A stretch of 64,000 bases of DNA from Mesostigma viride (lineage: Eukaryota > Streptophyta > Mesostigmatophyceae > Mesostigmatales > Mesostigmataceae): positions 1,769,269-1,833,268 of the forward strand of contig RPFO01000072.1 in assembly GCA_009746045.1 (NCBI GenBank). The letters run 5' to 3'. Position numbers and translations under genes: made by a program. The stretch's first letter is position 1. Every line of letters starts with the position of its first letter. This document shows, piece after piece, positions 38,575-49,275 of the stretch. The notes beneath the pieces are model-generated. The model was not told the DNA's origin. It saw only the letters and a program-made list of their open reading frames with translations, and ran no database searches.

Positions 38575-41573
38575 ATGGACTCGGAGGTAGTTTAGATAGA
38601 GAGCGAGACGACGATCCTTTGCAACATACGTCATTGAATCAACCCTTCCGCGGCTGGGAAAAAGAAGACGACACGTACTTGACAGGTAATGGGCGGGTCG
38701 CCGTCAAGCTAGGAGGATAGTGCTGCCTGATTCAGGACACGCCCTGCCTAGACGTTAGACCTGCTCGAAGCGGAAAATCCTTTCGTATATAGCTCCTGCT
38801 CCTCGTCTTGTTTCCTTAGAAAGATGGTTTACTGCCGTAGACAGTTGCTGGTTTTGGTTCGACGATAGAGAGACGGCTAGCGTCTCGTAGATTACCCTTT
38901 TTCTGCATCGTGCCTGCTTCGTATTTAGACGACCCTTCGCCGGACGCAGAATTCTTGAAACCGGATACTTACGACCACCTGGCGCTGGAAACATCGTCCC
39001 TACGTGCGTCGTCAATCTGGTTCGGTTTCAGACACCCGAGATAAGTCGCCTTCTCCTCGTTCTCCTCATTTGACTGCTCAAGACCTACCAGGTGCGTTAC
39101 CATGAGCCAACGGCGATCTTTTACTGCTCCTTCCCATTCTTCTAGCGATAATAGTCTAGCTAAATATTACGTAGTGATTACGCCTCAATGGTCCTCCATT
39201 TTCCTTTCTTGGTCCGACGCTAGGAAGATCGTTCAGAATCGTGAATATAACGTAATCGGTTTTCTCTGAATATAGTTTAATTAACGCATGCGGGAAAGAT
39301 AAGGCCGCCATGCCTTGGCCTGGATGTGGAAGGCTGTCTGCGACATGGGCTGACTAATTCGATCTGTACAAAGGGTTTCCTGCTCGCCCGAATTTTCCTT
39401 GGATGACCCGGTTGTTTATAAGGGTCGGTGGCTATTAATTAGCGGTCCGAGAAAATTAATTGTAGGTTTTATACGACTTCACTTGCAAAGATTCGTGTTT
39501 GGTTGCACCAGCTGAGGTTAGGTGGGGACCTGTAGGGTCGGCTGGGTGCTTACCGAATCTTTGGCTGATTTGGGTTATTTAGTGAGTCGTGATTAATTAT
39601 TGTATAGTGGATTCGGACCGGCCCAAGGGGTCGATGGGCGCGTTTTATGGTTGTCAGTCTTGGGAACCTTGTACAACTACCTGTACGGTTAACGCACTAG
39701 CCTGGGGGTGCGTGGCCACGCTGTTTGTAGTGGCGTTTTCAGCACTGTTCAGGCCGGTGTGTGACGCATGCCGGTGTTAATTAATTTAGGATGATGTCAG
39801 CTTGTGTGTCGGCGGGCCATGCCTTAAGCAAGCTAGGCAGGCAATGATCCGCAATTGTTTCTTTCAGAATGGCGGCAATGGCCGCCTGTGCAAAATTGCA
39901 CATTCTAGCGCGGGTTGCATCTGTCTTGTAGCCGAGGCAGATGGTGGCACAACCGCTAAGTTGTTCGACCAAGCATAGTATAGTTGGTCGTGCAACGGAA
40001 AGAAAATTTAAATTTACCCCCATGTCGTTTTCCCCGGCTGCGGGTCTTTTTGACATGGGCGAAGGATGGGGCGCTACTCCGGCGGTTTGGCCAGCTTCGG
40101 CGGAGCTGTTTATAAGGTTCTAAAACAGCTCTAGTGTCACATCGCAGGCTTGCCACCTTGCGATGGTGCGTGGGACGTGACCTGGACTCAAAAGGTCCCG
40201 AACCAGGTTCCTGTCAGCAACGACCTTTTTTTGTCATAAAATATTTTTTGTGGCGGCAGGTCAGTTGTCCAGCTGCCCCTGCCGAGGAGGGGTGGTTGGG
40301 GACAATAGGAGCCGCGCGAGAGTTGCGCTCCGAAGCTAGAAATTTCCCTATTGCGAGACTCGAGTTGGGGAGGGCGTCTCAGGGAGGCGAGGCTACGCCA
40401 GACCTTTGTCGTTCCTTTTCGTCTCAGCACCTGCTGCGCGGCTCAGTCTATTATGGTGTCGTAAAACCTCTTTCCTTTTTGGACGGTTCCGGAATTGCGA
40501 AATGCTGGCTCTTTTTGAGGGCTTGCTTTTGGGGTGGTCACCGGCTTGTGCCGCATTGTAACCAGCGGGCCCCTGCGGGGGTTAATATAGCCTAGCGCGG
40601 GCTGAGTCGCCATTTAAGATGTTGCGACACGCTCTTTCGCGCACGGTGGTCATGAGTTTAATCGGCGCAATGGGGTTGGCGCCAGGGGGGGGTAATTGGG
40701 TGGAGGCTTCTTGCTTCCGCGTGCGGATTGAGAAACCTTAAGGCCACTGTTAACTGCTGCATTTGTGGCAGGGCTCCACTTATTGTATTCAATCAAATGC
40801 TGGTCTTCTTGGGAGCTGAGTGATCTTAATCGGTTTTCTCTGAATATAGTTTAATTAACGCATGCGGGAAAGATAAGGCCGCCATGCCTTGGCCTGGATG
40901 TGGAAGGCTGTCTGCGACATGGGCTGACTAATTCGATCTGTACAAAGGGTTTCCTGCTCGCCCGAATTTTCCTTGGATGACCCGGTTGTTTATAAGGGTC
41001 GGTGGCTATTAATTAGCGGTCCGAGAAAATTAATTGTAGGTTTTATACGACTTCACTTGCAAAGATTCGTGTTTGGTTGCACCAGCTGAGGTTAGGTGGG
41101 GACCTGTAGGGTCGGCTGGTTGCTTACCGAATCTTTGGCTGATTTGGGTTATTTAGTGAGTCGTGATTAATTATTGTATAGTGGATTCGGACCGGCCCAA
41201 GGGGTCGATGGGCGCGTTTTATGGTTGTCAGTCTTGGGAACCTTGTACAACTACCTGTACGGTTAACGCACTAGCCTGGGGGTGCGTGGCCACGCTGTTT
41301 GTAGTGGCGTTTTCAGCACTGTTCAGGCCGGTGTGTGACGCATGCCGGTGTTAATTAATTTAGGATGATGTCAGCTTGTGTGTCGGCGGGCCATGCCTTA
41401 AGCAAGCTAGGCAGGCAATGATCCGCAATTGTTTCTTTCCCCTCCCTCCCACCCTGGAGGCTTCTTGCTTCCGCGTGCGGATTGAGAAACCTTAAGGCCA
41501 CTGTTAACTGCTGCATTTGTGGCAGGGCTCCACTTATTGTATTCAATCAAATGCTGGTCTTCTTGGGAGCTGA
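38575..41573 (+). repeat. Long gypsy leader with a partial tandem duplication
   Basis: A 613-bp block occurs twice (39253-39865 and 40827-41439) and a 130-bp block occurs twice (40701-40830 and 41455-41584). The order shows a tandem duplication of a 1.57-kb unit in which the second copy lost its 835-bp middle (39866-40700). Frames repeated at 39589 and 41163 simply reflect the duplication. No gene is supported in the leader. Confidence 0.85.
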
Positions 41574-41600
41574 GTGATCTTAATTAGGTATAAGAAATTT

Positions 41601-41822
41601 ATGTCCTTTGAAGAAGCTCAGAAGTTCCTTATAGATCATAGCCAAACAGATTTAGGCCTGCATGTACGCCCTATTCCTCATGGTCGCCCTCCAGTAGAAG
41701 CTCTAGTCTTTGCTACCCCTCCTTCTTCTCCCCCTAAACGGGCTGCATCTGCATCTGCTTCAGATACTCCTCTCACTTTGGAGTTTGGTTCCCTATCCAT
41801 TACTGTTGTTAAAAAGGATTGA
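41601..41822 (+). CDS. Small ORF upstream of gag
   Basis: A 73-codon frame from ATG 41601 (MSFEEAQKFLIDHSQTDLGL) ends 93 bp before gag. The N-terminal half looks helical and the rest is Ser/Pro/Ala-rich. It overlaps the end of the duplicated leader block by none of its coding part. No family is recognised; it may be a genuine leader peptide or a remnant of a longer gag. Confidence 0.3.
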   Translation: MSFEEAQKFLIDHSQTDLGLHVRPIPHGRPPVEALVFATPPSSPPKRAASASASDTPLTLEFGSLSITVVKKD

Positions 41823-41915
41823 TTTTAATTTTGTTCCTGCTGCAGACCTTCAAGGTTTTTCCTTTTTCTTTTGTTGCTTTCTTCTTTTGATTCCTATTCC
41901 TTTACGTAATTAAAG

Positions 41916-43664
41916 ATGGATCCAGTGGGTGGAGATATGTCGCCTATACCTACCAATAATAATAATAATACTACTACTAATAACATTAACAATAACAATA
42001 CTCGTGGTAACCGACGGGACTCCTTGGAAACGGTACACCATCTCACTCCTCAAGGTATTCTGCGTACCTCACCTCCTTCTCCTGTTGCTGGTGGTCGCCG
42101 TCGTCCCTCAATTACCCCACCTACCTATGAACAACGTATTTCCCAAGTCAGATTTAGTGAGGAACCTTCTTTCGTTGTGAACCAGGCCCCTGCCCCTTCT
42201 GCAACCTTGGCTCACCCCTCCAGCAGGTCCTCACACACTAACAATGCTCCTAGGCCTCCTTCCCACCCTGTGCCTTCAATGCCTGCTATTAACACGGGTC
42301 GTACCTCGGCCCCTGTCGGCCCTTCTGGGCGCCCTAGTGCAGTTCCCTTTTACCCACCTGCTTCCTGGTCCTACCCTGAGACGGCCTATGAGGCTGCCCA
42401 GGTTCCTACCCGTGTGGCTGATTTAGAAGTTAATAATGATTTCAGTACCATGCCCCTAGATGATAGGAATTATGATCATTTTGCCTATTCCTCTCTTCGT
42501 GAGCAATATACTGTCCCCTTCTCCTATGGGCACCATCCTGAAACGGTGGCTCCCTCTAGACCCCTACCCAAGACTTTTCCTATCCCTTCCTTCTATCCCG
42601 CTTATGTAGCAGTGGAAGATAGTGGCCCTATGGGAAAAACTGATTCTTCTAATCCCCCTAAGCCTCCTGCTCTTCCCCTCTTTGCCAACCTTCCTAAGCT
42701 GGATGTCAAGTCTACCCCTCAACAGTTTTTCACCTTCATTATGTTGCTCACCCAGAACACAGAGTCCTGGCAGAACCACAATAGGTGGCGCCTCTCTGAT
42801 GCTGTACTAGTTCCTCATTATCTTACTACCTGCATTACTCCTGAACTTGCTAACCTCATCCAGTGTGAGTCTCTTGCCTCTCATGCCTACCCAAACTCTG
42901 TAGCAGAATTGTTCAAGCGTTTAGAGAACCATTTAGTCCCTCCCGATGCAGATTGGCAGGATAGATTATCCTTTGGCACCTTGCAGCAGGGTACCAAGTC
43001 CTTCAAAGAATATATGAAAGAGTTTGATGCTCAGATGGTACGAATTAGGGATTTGTCGGGTGCAGAAGTACGTGCTCGCTTCCTTCAGGGCCTCAGTAGA
43101 CCCTTATTGCGTGAAGTCAAGCGCCAGTTCTCTGCCTACCGTTTTACTGACCTGCCCCTCAAGCATGTGCGCCAGCATCTTTTACGAGTAGCAGATTTCT
43201 TCTCCACACCTTCTCTTCCTACCCGTTCCCGTATTAATAATATTAGCCTTACCCCTGAGGAGGAGAACTCCTATGTAGAAGAATTAGATATCTGTGTGAC
43301 TGACCTTTCAGCTCTGGATGTCTCTCATATTACCTGCTATCATTGTAAGGAAGTAGGTCATCTTAAACGTGAGTGCCCCAAGTTCCTTTCGGGTGCTCCC
43401 CCTCATCCCGACGCTCGCCCTCCTCGTACCCCTCAGCGTGCTCCTATTCGTCCCACTTCAGGACGCATTCCTTCAGCTACCCCTAGTAGGCTGAATGCTG
43501 TGCAGACAGGATCCCCAGGGTTCCCCTATGATAATCAGGCTCCCGCACCCTCTTCAATCCCTCGTGACCCTCCAGCAGTGGCTTTTCCGCCAGGGTCTTC
43601 TTCGGGGTTCGTTCCTATGGATTTGGGGGGGAGGGGGAACAGTAGGCCTGTCAGCCGGGGGTAA
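41916..43664 (+). CDS. gag: Gag polyprotein of the gypsy element
   Basis: This 582-residue protein has an Asn/Thr- and Pro-rich N-terminal half (1-250), a retrotransposon capsid-type helical domain (about 265-430, with SFKEYMKEFDAQMVRIRDLS and ARFLQGLSRPLLREVK matching the Retrotrans_gag core) and a zinc knuckle, Cys474-x2-Cys477-x4-His482-x4-Cys487 (CYHCKEVGHLKREC). The tail is Pro/Arg-rich. Gag assembles the cytoplasmic particle and binds the element RNA. The frame ends just after a G-rich run (about 43623-43637), while the protease continues in the +1 frame, so either expression of pol needs a frame change here or the G-run is miscalled. Confidence 0.88.
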   Translation: MDPVGGDMSPIPTNNNNNTTTNNINNNNTRGNRRDSLETVHHLTPQGILRTSPPSPVAGGRRRPSITPPTYEQRISQVRFSEEPSFVVNQAPAPSATLAHPSSRSSHTNNAPRPPSHPVPSMPAINTGRTSAPVGPSGRPSAVPFYPPASWSYPETAYEAAQVPTRVADLEVNNDFSTMPLDDRNYDHFAYSSLREQYTVPFSYGHHPETVAPSRPLPKTFPIPSFYPAYVAVEDSGPMGKTDSSNPPKPPALPLFANLPKLDVKSTPQQFFTFIMLLTQNTESWQNHNRWRLSDAVLVPHYLTTCITPELANLIQCESLASHAYPNSVAELFKRLENHLVPPDADWQDRLSFGTLQQGTKSFKEYMKEFDAQMVRIRDLSGAEVRARFLQGLSRPLLREVKRQFSAYRFTDLPLKHVRQHLLRVADFFSTPSLPTRSRINNISLTPEEENSYVEELDICVTDLSALDVSHITCYHCKEVGHLKRECPKFLSGAPPHPDARPPRTPQRAPIRPTSGRIPSATPSRLNAVQTGSPGFPYDNQAPAPSSIPRDPPAVAFPPGSSSGFVPMDLGGRGNSRPVSRG

Positions 43665-44178
43665 CCTGGACAGGTCCTTAGATAGTACCCCAGATAATAA
43701 TTTTTGCTTGCCTGTTTTTATAACCTCTGTAGGAGCTGAATCATCCCTACCACTACGTGTGCGTCCTCTTATGTTCTTGAATGGTGGCTTAACCGTCCCT
43801 CATACTGTTGTAGACCCCTTCCTGCATGCTGATGAACTCTTGAATGTCTCTGTGTTAGTGGATAGCGGTGCGGCTAGCTCCTTTGTGAGCGAGGCCCTAG
43901 TTAGGCGTTTAGGACTAGTCCCTACCCCTCACACAAAAACTGTCACTGTCCATTATGCTGACGGTCGCACCAGTCATTCCCCGGGTACGGTGTCCCTTCC
44001 CCTGGTCATACAAGGACGTACGGTCAACCTGACGGCCACTATAGGCCCTATCACTACAGCTGATGTATTACTAGGATTAGATTGGCATCAGGATAATAAA
44101 ATCACTATTAATTATGATACTATGGTCATTTGGTTTCCAGATAGCTCTACTGGGTACCAGAACGTCATTATAGATTAG
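43640..44178 (+). CDS. Gypsy aspartic protease
   Basis: The frame continues from the end of gag in another reading frame. VSVLVDSGAASSFVSEALVRR contains the retropepsin DSGA catalytic motif, followed by the flap region (TVTVHYADGRTSHSPG) and the closing strand ADVLLGLDWHQDN, the usual LG-x-DW of gypsy proteases. It processes the Gag-Pol precursor. It stops at 44178; the spacer to RT (44179-44304) is open only in pieces in different frames, so more than one indel lies there. Confidence 0.8.
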
Positions 44179-44304
44179 AAAATTTATCCTTGGTAGATAT
44201 TACTCCTCCTACACCTGTTGATCCTCCTGTAGACCTATACCTGAAGTATTAATGTCCAATGACGAATTACGTTCTGAACTAAAGAATATGGATACCTATT
44301 ATGT

Positions 44305-44703
44305 ATGTTCCTTCAGTTAGAAGTACAAGAGATACCTATCACTAATAATAGTGTGGATATAGATGTAAATACAGTGGATACAATAGGAGTGGGATTTACT
44401 GAAAATGAAATAGTAAGATACATGGCTGTGATAGATTCCTCAAAAGTATTTGAAGAAAAGACTCCTTCTTATCCTCCTCCTCGTTCTGTTTTACACCGTG
44501 TAGTTATCAAGGACGGTGCAGTTCCTACGCACTCTCCGATGTATAGAATGGGCCCTACAGAATTAAAGGAACTAAAACAGATTTTAGTATCACTATTAGA
44601 AGCAGGATTGATAGAGCCTAGTAACTCCCCCTACTCCGCTGGTGTCCTGTTAGTTCCTAAACCAAATGGCAAGTTTCGCCTAGTTACTGATTATAGGAAG
44701 TAA
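44305..44703 (+). CDS. Gypsy reverse transcriptase, N-terminal part
   Basis: Shows the RT entry of gypsy elements: HRVVIKDGAVPTHSPMYRM, ELKELKQILVSLLEAGLIEP, SNSPYSAGVLLVPKPNGKFR and LVTDYRK. The normal continuation (N-D-I-T...) follows one base out of frame after YRK, with the stop TAA formed by the shift at 44701-44703. A single-base loss at this point explains the break. Confidence 0.8.
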   Translation: MFLQLEVQEIPITNNSVDIDVNTVDTIGVGFTENEIVRYMAVIDSSKVFEEKTPSYPPPRSVLHRVVIKDGAVPTHSPMYRMGPTELKELKQILVSLLEAGLIEPSNSPYSAGVLLVPKPNGKFRLVTDYRK

Positions 44704-45197
44704 ACGATATTACTGTGAAGTCTAAATACCCTCTACCTCGTATTGATGATATATTTAATAAGGTTAAAGGTTCTACCTGTTTCACAGTACTAGATTGTGC
44801 GGATGGTTTTTGGCAACTACGTATAGCTCCTGAGGATTGCCACAAAACCGCCTTTGCTACCCCTTTTGGGCATTACCAGTTTAGAGTAGCGGCTATGGGA
44901 CTCTGTAACTCTCCTGCCTCTTTCCAAATGTTAATGAATGAAGTGCTTAGACCTGTTATGGGAAATTCCCACCTTCCTCAAGTGTCCTCTGATTTAAAGG
45001 ATCCTTCCTTCTCCTCTGTTTCTTTATCTGAGCATGACCGTTCTTGTGCTCAAGCTTACTTAGATGATATCCTTATTTATTCTCCTGATTTTGAAACGCA
45101 CCTACGTGATTTAAAGAAAGTATTAGAAATCATGGCTGAAAATTCTTTATGGGCGCGCCGTGCTAAAGTTCGCTCTGGTAGAAGTGTCCCATTTTAG
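44704..45197 (+). CDS. Gypsy reverse transcriptase, palm region
   Basis: Continues RT in the next frame: NDITVKSKYPLPRIDDIFNK, then FTVLDCADGFWQLRIAPED with the first catalytic Asp, TAFATPFGHYQFRVAAMGLCNSP (written here in part) and AQAYLDDILIYSP with the YLDD active site. A 24-residue loop before YLDD (HLPQVSSDLKDPSFSSVS) is slightly longer than usual. The frame fails at about 45165-45195, where the expected F-L-G-H motif begins in another frame. Confidence 0.82.
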
Positions 45198-46135
45198 GGC
45201 ACGTTCTGTCAGATGCCGGGGTCGCTACCGACCCGGATAAGACTAAGTCAATTCAGGAATGGCCTACCCCTACCGACGTTAAAGGTGTACGTAGTTTTCT
45301 AGGAATTGCTTCTTACTATAGGCGTTTTATCCCGCGTTTCGCAACTATAGCAGCCCCTATTAATCATCTATTAAAGAAGGATATCCCCTTTGTTTGGAGT
45401 AGTGAATGTCAGTCGGCTTTTCAGTGTCTAAAATCCCTACTCCTCTCCCCTCCTGTACTCATCCTACCGGATACTACTAAACCCTTTGTTGTAGCTACAG
45501 ATGCTAGCAAGGTAGCTATAGGGGGCGTCCTTCTCCAGGATCAGGGTCAGGGCTTACAGCCAATCGAGTATATCTCTAGGACAATGCTTCCTGCGGAGCG
45601 TAACTATCCCGTCCACCAGCAAGAACTATTAGCTGTGGTGTATTGTTGCCACGCGTGGCAGCACTTTCTTAAAGGTGCTCAATTTGATGTTTGTCTGAAT
45701 GAACCCTGTGAGATTGATCCTTATAGATTAGTTATCCAGACAGATCACCGCCCTCTTACCCATCTTCTCTCACAACCCAACCTTACCCCTCGTCAAGCGC
45801 GCTGGATGGAGTTTTTAGCACAGTTCTCCCCTTTTAAACTTCAGTATGTTAAGGGTGTAGATAACATAGTACCAGATGCACTCTCTCGTCGTGCAGATTA
45901 CTCCTTTTTCGAGGACCTTGATGTTCTCAATACTACTCTAGTTCCTACTACTATGGGTGTAACCCCGTATGGTGAACTACCTGATGATGAATCCTATGCC
46001 TACCTCTTTCATACAGCTGTTCGCATGCCTGATCTCCTTTCTCACGTAGGACTCTCTCTCCCGTGTGAGGCCCTTCCTGTGGTCTCGGTGGGGGGGAGGG
46101 GAAAAATAAAATTTCTATACCGCTTAGCCATATAG
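45198..46135 (+). CDS. Gypsy RT thumb and RNase H
   Basis: From about 45200 the frame reads HVLSDAGVATDPDKTKSIQE, then the connection motif VRSFLGIASYYRRFIPRFA and the RNase H domain: FVVATDASKVAIGGVLLQD (first Asp), ERNYPVHQQELLAVVY (catalytic Glu), VIQTDHRPLTHLL (Asp) and VKGVDNIVPDALSRRAD (final Asp). The order and motifs are complete for a gypsy RNase H. The frame ends after another G-rich run (46088-46099). Confidence 0.82.
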
Positions 46136-46245
46136 CGACTAGGTCAGGAAAGTCTTATGAACACATAGTCCCTCTAGGACCTCCCCTTCTCTTTGGCAAG
46201 GCGGTAGGAGATCTCTTTAAACCTGTTCTGGATACCTCTGTAGCG

Positions 46246-47433
46246 ATGCCTACCTCTGATCTCGAACGTCTTATTAGTAGATTTACGGCCACTGAGCCGG
46301 AAGCATTAGCTGCCATTGCTGCCCATCCCCAACAATTAGGCAAGCACCCTTGTAAATTTGTAGGTGGATTTTTATATGTGCAGATAGCAGATTCTCCCCC
46401 TCAATGGCGCCTGTATGTCCCTCCTATCTGTCGCTCCTCCTTGCTCTTTGAGTTGCATGACTTAGCTGCTCACCAGGGTGGTAAACGGGTACGGGACCTA
46501 GTAGCCCGCTCTTACTACTGGCCTTCCCTTTTAAAGGATGTAGATGAGTATGTTAGAACCTGTCAATCTTGCCAGGAGATGAAACCCAACAATGTAGGAC
46601 AGATAGCAGAGCCTAGGACCTTACCTGATCCCATCATGCCGTGGGACTCCATTATGATGGATTTTGTAGGACCTTTTAGGAAGAATGATAGAGGTAACGC
46701 CCAGATCCTTGTTTTTGTAGATCGTTTTACTCGTATGTGTCATCTCGTGCCGTGTCCCTTAGAACTCACCGCACGCGATTGCGCACGCCTATACCTTAAT
46801 AACGTATATAGATATCATGGTTTGAGTAGGCAGTTTATTAGTGATAAGGATAAGTTATTCACTTCTGATTTTTGGCAGCAGTTCTTCGCTGCTATCGGTA
46901 CCAAGGTCACCTTCGGTACTGCCTACCACTCCTCCTCGTCTCATTTAGTAGAACGTTTGAATAGGGTAGTGGAAGAAGCTCTGCGTCACTATGTGAATGG
47001 CTCTGGGAGTGATTGGGAGGATTACCTATGTTTGGTAGAGTTTTCCCTTAACAATTGCCCTCAGGCTGCGCATGGTTATACGCCCTTCTTCCTAGATACT
47101 GGTAGACAACCTCTTACCCCTACCTCTCTTTTAGCTAGTCCTTTAAGGGACAAGGATGATGTGTCCCGGGATACTGTAGAAGGTGTGCAGGCGTTATTAG
47201 ATAAGATGAAGAATGCACACGACAACGCTATTGCAGGGTACCATAGGGCGCAGGCCAAATACCTTGCTAGGTTGCGTGCCTCATTAGATAGAAGAGCACC
47301 TGAGATAGAAATAGGAGATTTAGTCTTAGTAGAAGGCCCCCGTGTTGGCCGCTTCGCTCATAAGTTCGAAGCTGAACTGAAAGTGAAACTTAGGCCCGCC
47401 TTCTTAGGACCTTCCGTGTGTTGTCTAGAGTAG
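46246..47433 (+). CDS. Gypsy integrase
   Basis: This 395-codon frame includes the zinc-binding HHCC region (LHDLAAHQGG...TCQSCQEMK), the catalytic DDE core with Asp in MMDFVGPF, Asp in ISDKDKLF and Glu in SSHLVERLNRVVEEAL, and the conserved block YHGLSRQFISD. The usual T-D-G-Q-T-E style is altered around the Glu (HLVERLN), but the acidic triad is present. Integrase inserts the cDNA, producing the 5-bp duplication seen around this element. The C-terminal part continues in a different frame from 47418. Confidence 0.85.
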   Translation: MPTSDLERLISRFTATEPEALAAIAAHPQQLGKHPCKFVGGFLYVQIADSPPQWRLYVPPICRSSLLFELHDLAAHQGGKRVRDLVARSYYWPSLLKDVDEYVRTCQSCQEMKPNNVGQIAEPRTLPDPIMPWDSIMMDFVGPFRKNDRGNAQILVFVDRFTRMCHLVPCPLELTARDCARLYLNNVYRYHGLSRQFISDKDKLFTSDFWQQFFAAIGTKVTFGTAYHSSSSHLVERLNRVVEEALRHYVNGSGSDWEDYLCLVEFSLNNCPQAAHGYTPFFLDTGRQPLTPTSLLASPLRDKDDVSRDTVEGVQALLDKMKNAHDNAIAGYHRAQAKYLARLRASLDRRAPEIEIGDLVLVEGPRVGRFAHKFEAELKVKLRPAFLGPSVCCLE

Positions 47434-47771
47434 GTAATTTTCTGTATGAGATAGATATTCCTACCTCTTGGCAGACCCACTCTCGCACCTTTCATAGAAG
47501 CCAGCTGAAGCTCTATCATCAGAGCACGTTCGCTGGTAGAGAATTGGCCCCTGCCCCTTTAGAGCATAACCCGGATACTGGTGAGGTAGAGGATGAGGTA
47601 GAGGGTATCGTGGCCCATAGAGATATCAAAAAAGGCCGCGGTACCCAGCGCCAGTATAAGGTGAAGTGGATGTATGCTCGTAGTGAGGTAGATAAGGTCT
47701 GGTATACTGAGAGTGAGCTAGATGGGTGTAGTCGCCTGCTGCAGGAGTATAAAACCCTGCATAAGCTCTAG
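47418..47771 (+). CDS. Integrase C-terminus with chromodomain
   Basis: The frame starts inside the GPY/F-type region (VGNFLYEIDIPTSWQTHSRT, FHRSQLKLYH) and then has a chromodomain: EVEGIVAHRDIKKGRGTQRQ followed by YKVKWMYARSEVDKVWYTES. Chromodomains at the integrase C-terminus define chromoviruses and can direct insertion to marked chromatin. A one-base shift separates it from the preceding integrase frame. Confidence 0.78.
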   Translation: MLSRVGNFLYEIDIPTSWQTHSRTFHRSQLKLYHQSTFAGRELAPAPLEHNPDTGEVEDEVEGIVAHRDIKKGRGTQRQYKVKWMYARSEVDKVWYTESELDGCSRLLQEYKTLHKL

Positions 47772-47847
47772 TTGTAGACCTTCTCCTCTCTTATGTTATG
47801 TCTGCTGTCGACGGATGGTTGGTTGTCCCCTCCCCTCCGCAGCCGTC

Positions 47848-48931
47848 ATGTCAGAGCCTACCCCTCCGGCTGAGAGCTCGCTGCCGTCCCCGCCCCCACC
47901 GGACCCTGAGCTGTATTTCGAGGCCCTTCCGGGCCGCTGGGTGTCGCGATCAAGTTACCCGGGTGGCGTGGTGCAGCCGGCCCTTCAGGCCCAACATGCG
48001 GGCTTAGTCAGGGCGGCCCTCTTCGGGGTCACGTGGTATGGTCCTTCCCCTGATGAGCCGCACCAGCTTGTCCTGCACGGGTTCGATGATGCCGGACACT
48101 GTTTGTTGGGGTGTGGTTCCAGCTGTCCCGCCTTGGGGCAGATAGATGCGGTTCTCCGGTGTTGCCGTGTGTTCTCCTACCTCTCCACTCCTGTGGGCCG
48201 TACCTGCCTACGGGAGGTGTTCCCGTGGCTTCCAGCTGAGGGTGATGCTGAGGTAGACGAGAACCCCTGCGACCTTTTACGGGCCGTAGAGTTCATGGAG
48301 ATAGCTGATCAGTCGGCGGGACTAGCGGTTAGTGGTCCTACCCCTTCGGGCGCCCCAGCCGAGGTACATTATACTCCAGATTATTCTGCCTCGAGCGCTG
48401 CGTCCGCCTCCTCGGCGTCTGTTCCTCCCTCTCCGGTCCCGTCGTCCCCTCGGTCGACCCGGGATGTCGCAGTGGAGCCTACCCCTTCGGGTTTGCCTGA
48501 TCCTCTTTCGGCGACGGTCTCGGCTATGCAGGCTCAGATCCAGTCTTTGACCACGGCGTTTGGGGCCTTCCTTGCGGCCCAGGCGCAGGTCCCGGCCACG
48601 CCGGCTGGATCCGCGCCCCCTACCCCTTCTGTCGCCCCGGCGACTACGGCTTCGCCCGCGCCCCCGCCTGCGCCCGCGGTCGCTGTGGTTCCGGCGGCTC
48701 CTGCGACTCCTGCTGCCTCTGCGCCTGTTACCGCTGTACCTGCGCCTACGCGGGAGTCTCCTGCCCCTGTTAGCTCGCCCTCCGTCGCTGCTTCCGAGCC
48801 TCCTCCCGCTCAGGCGCAGACGTCGCGGGGCTTCTTTGGCGATACTAGCGGGCTTCCCAGACTTTGGGAGGGTGGTCCTCCGCAGAGGATTCCGGTTCCT
48901 GACTGGGGCCTGGATGGTAGTCAATCTTATG
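47848..48931 (+). CDS. Gypsy extra ORF, N-terminal half (split by CACTA element 2)
   Basis: From ATG 47848 (MSEPTPPAESSL) this frame encodes a globular region (about residues 20-160, with Cys-rich GHCLLGCGSSCPALGQIDAV and TPVGRTCLREVFPW) and a long Ala/Pro/Ser/Thr-rich linker. It is interrupted after codon TAT by CACTA element 2. Removing the element with one TG duplication joins it in frame to 53265-54493, giving a single product of 770 residues. It lies in the env position, downstream of integrase, but has no signal peptide, no clear transmembrane segment and no fusion-like motif, so it is not an obvious envelope protein. The function is unknown. Confidence 0.6.
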
Positions 48932-48954
48932 CACTAGGAACTCGGCTTTGAGAA

Positions 48955-49275
48955 TGGGTGAGAAATGGTGAGAAAAAGGGTGAGAAAGGTGAGAAAAAGG
49001 GTGAGAAATGGGTGAGAATGGGTGAGAAAGGTGAGAAAAAAGGGTGAGAATGGGTTGAGAATGGGTGAGAAAATACGTTTCTCACCCGGGTGAGATTGCC
49101 CCAAAAAGGTGAAAAAAGGGGAATAACGTGAGAAAAATCTCAAAAAACAGGACGTGAGATAAGTGAGAAAAACGGGAGGTGTGAAACGTGAGAAAAGTGA
49201 GAAAATCAGGACGTGAGAAAAGTGAGAAAAGTGAGAAAAACAGGACGTGAGAAAAGTGAGAAAAGTGAGAAAACA
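48955..49275 (+). repeat. Left subterminal GTGAGAAA-type array of CACTA element 2
   Basis: Dozens of irregular GGTGAGAAA/AAGTGAGAAAA words. The mirrored array of TTTCTCAC words sits at the right end. Such arrays are bound by CACTA accessory proteins in plants. Minus-strand frames reading SHFSHFSH are artefacts. Confidence 0.85.

Noticed and set aside
39589..41354. Two identical 63-codon frames as a conserved small gene
   Set aside because: They are identical because the leader DNA is duplicated, so conservation is not evidence of coding.
48322..48924. 200-codon Arg-rich minus-strand frame
   Set aside because: It is the antisense shadow of the Ala/Pro-rich linker in the gypsy extra ORF.
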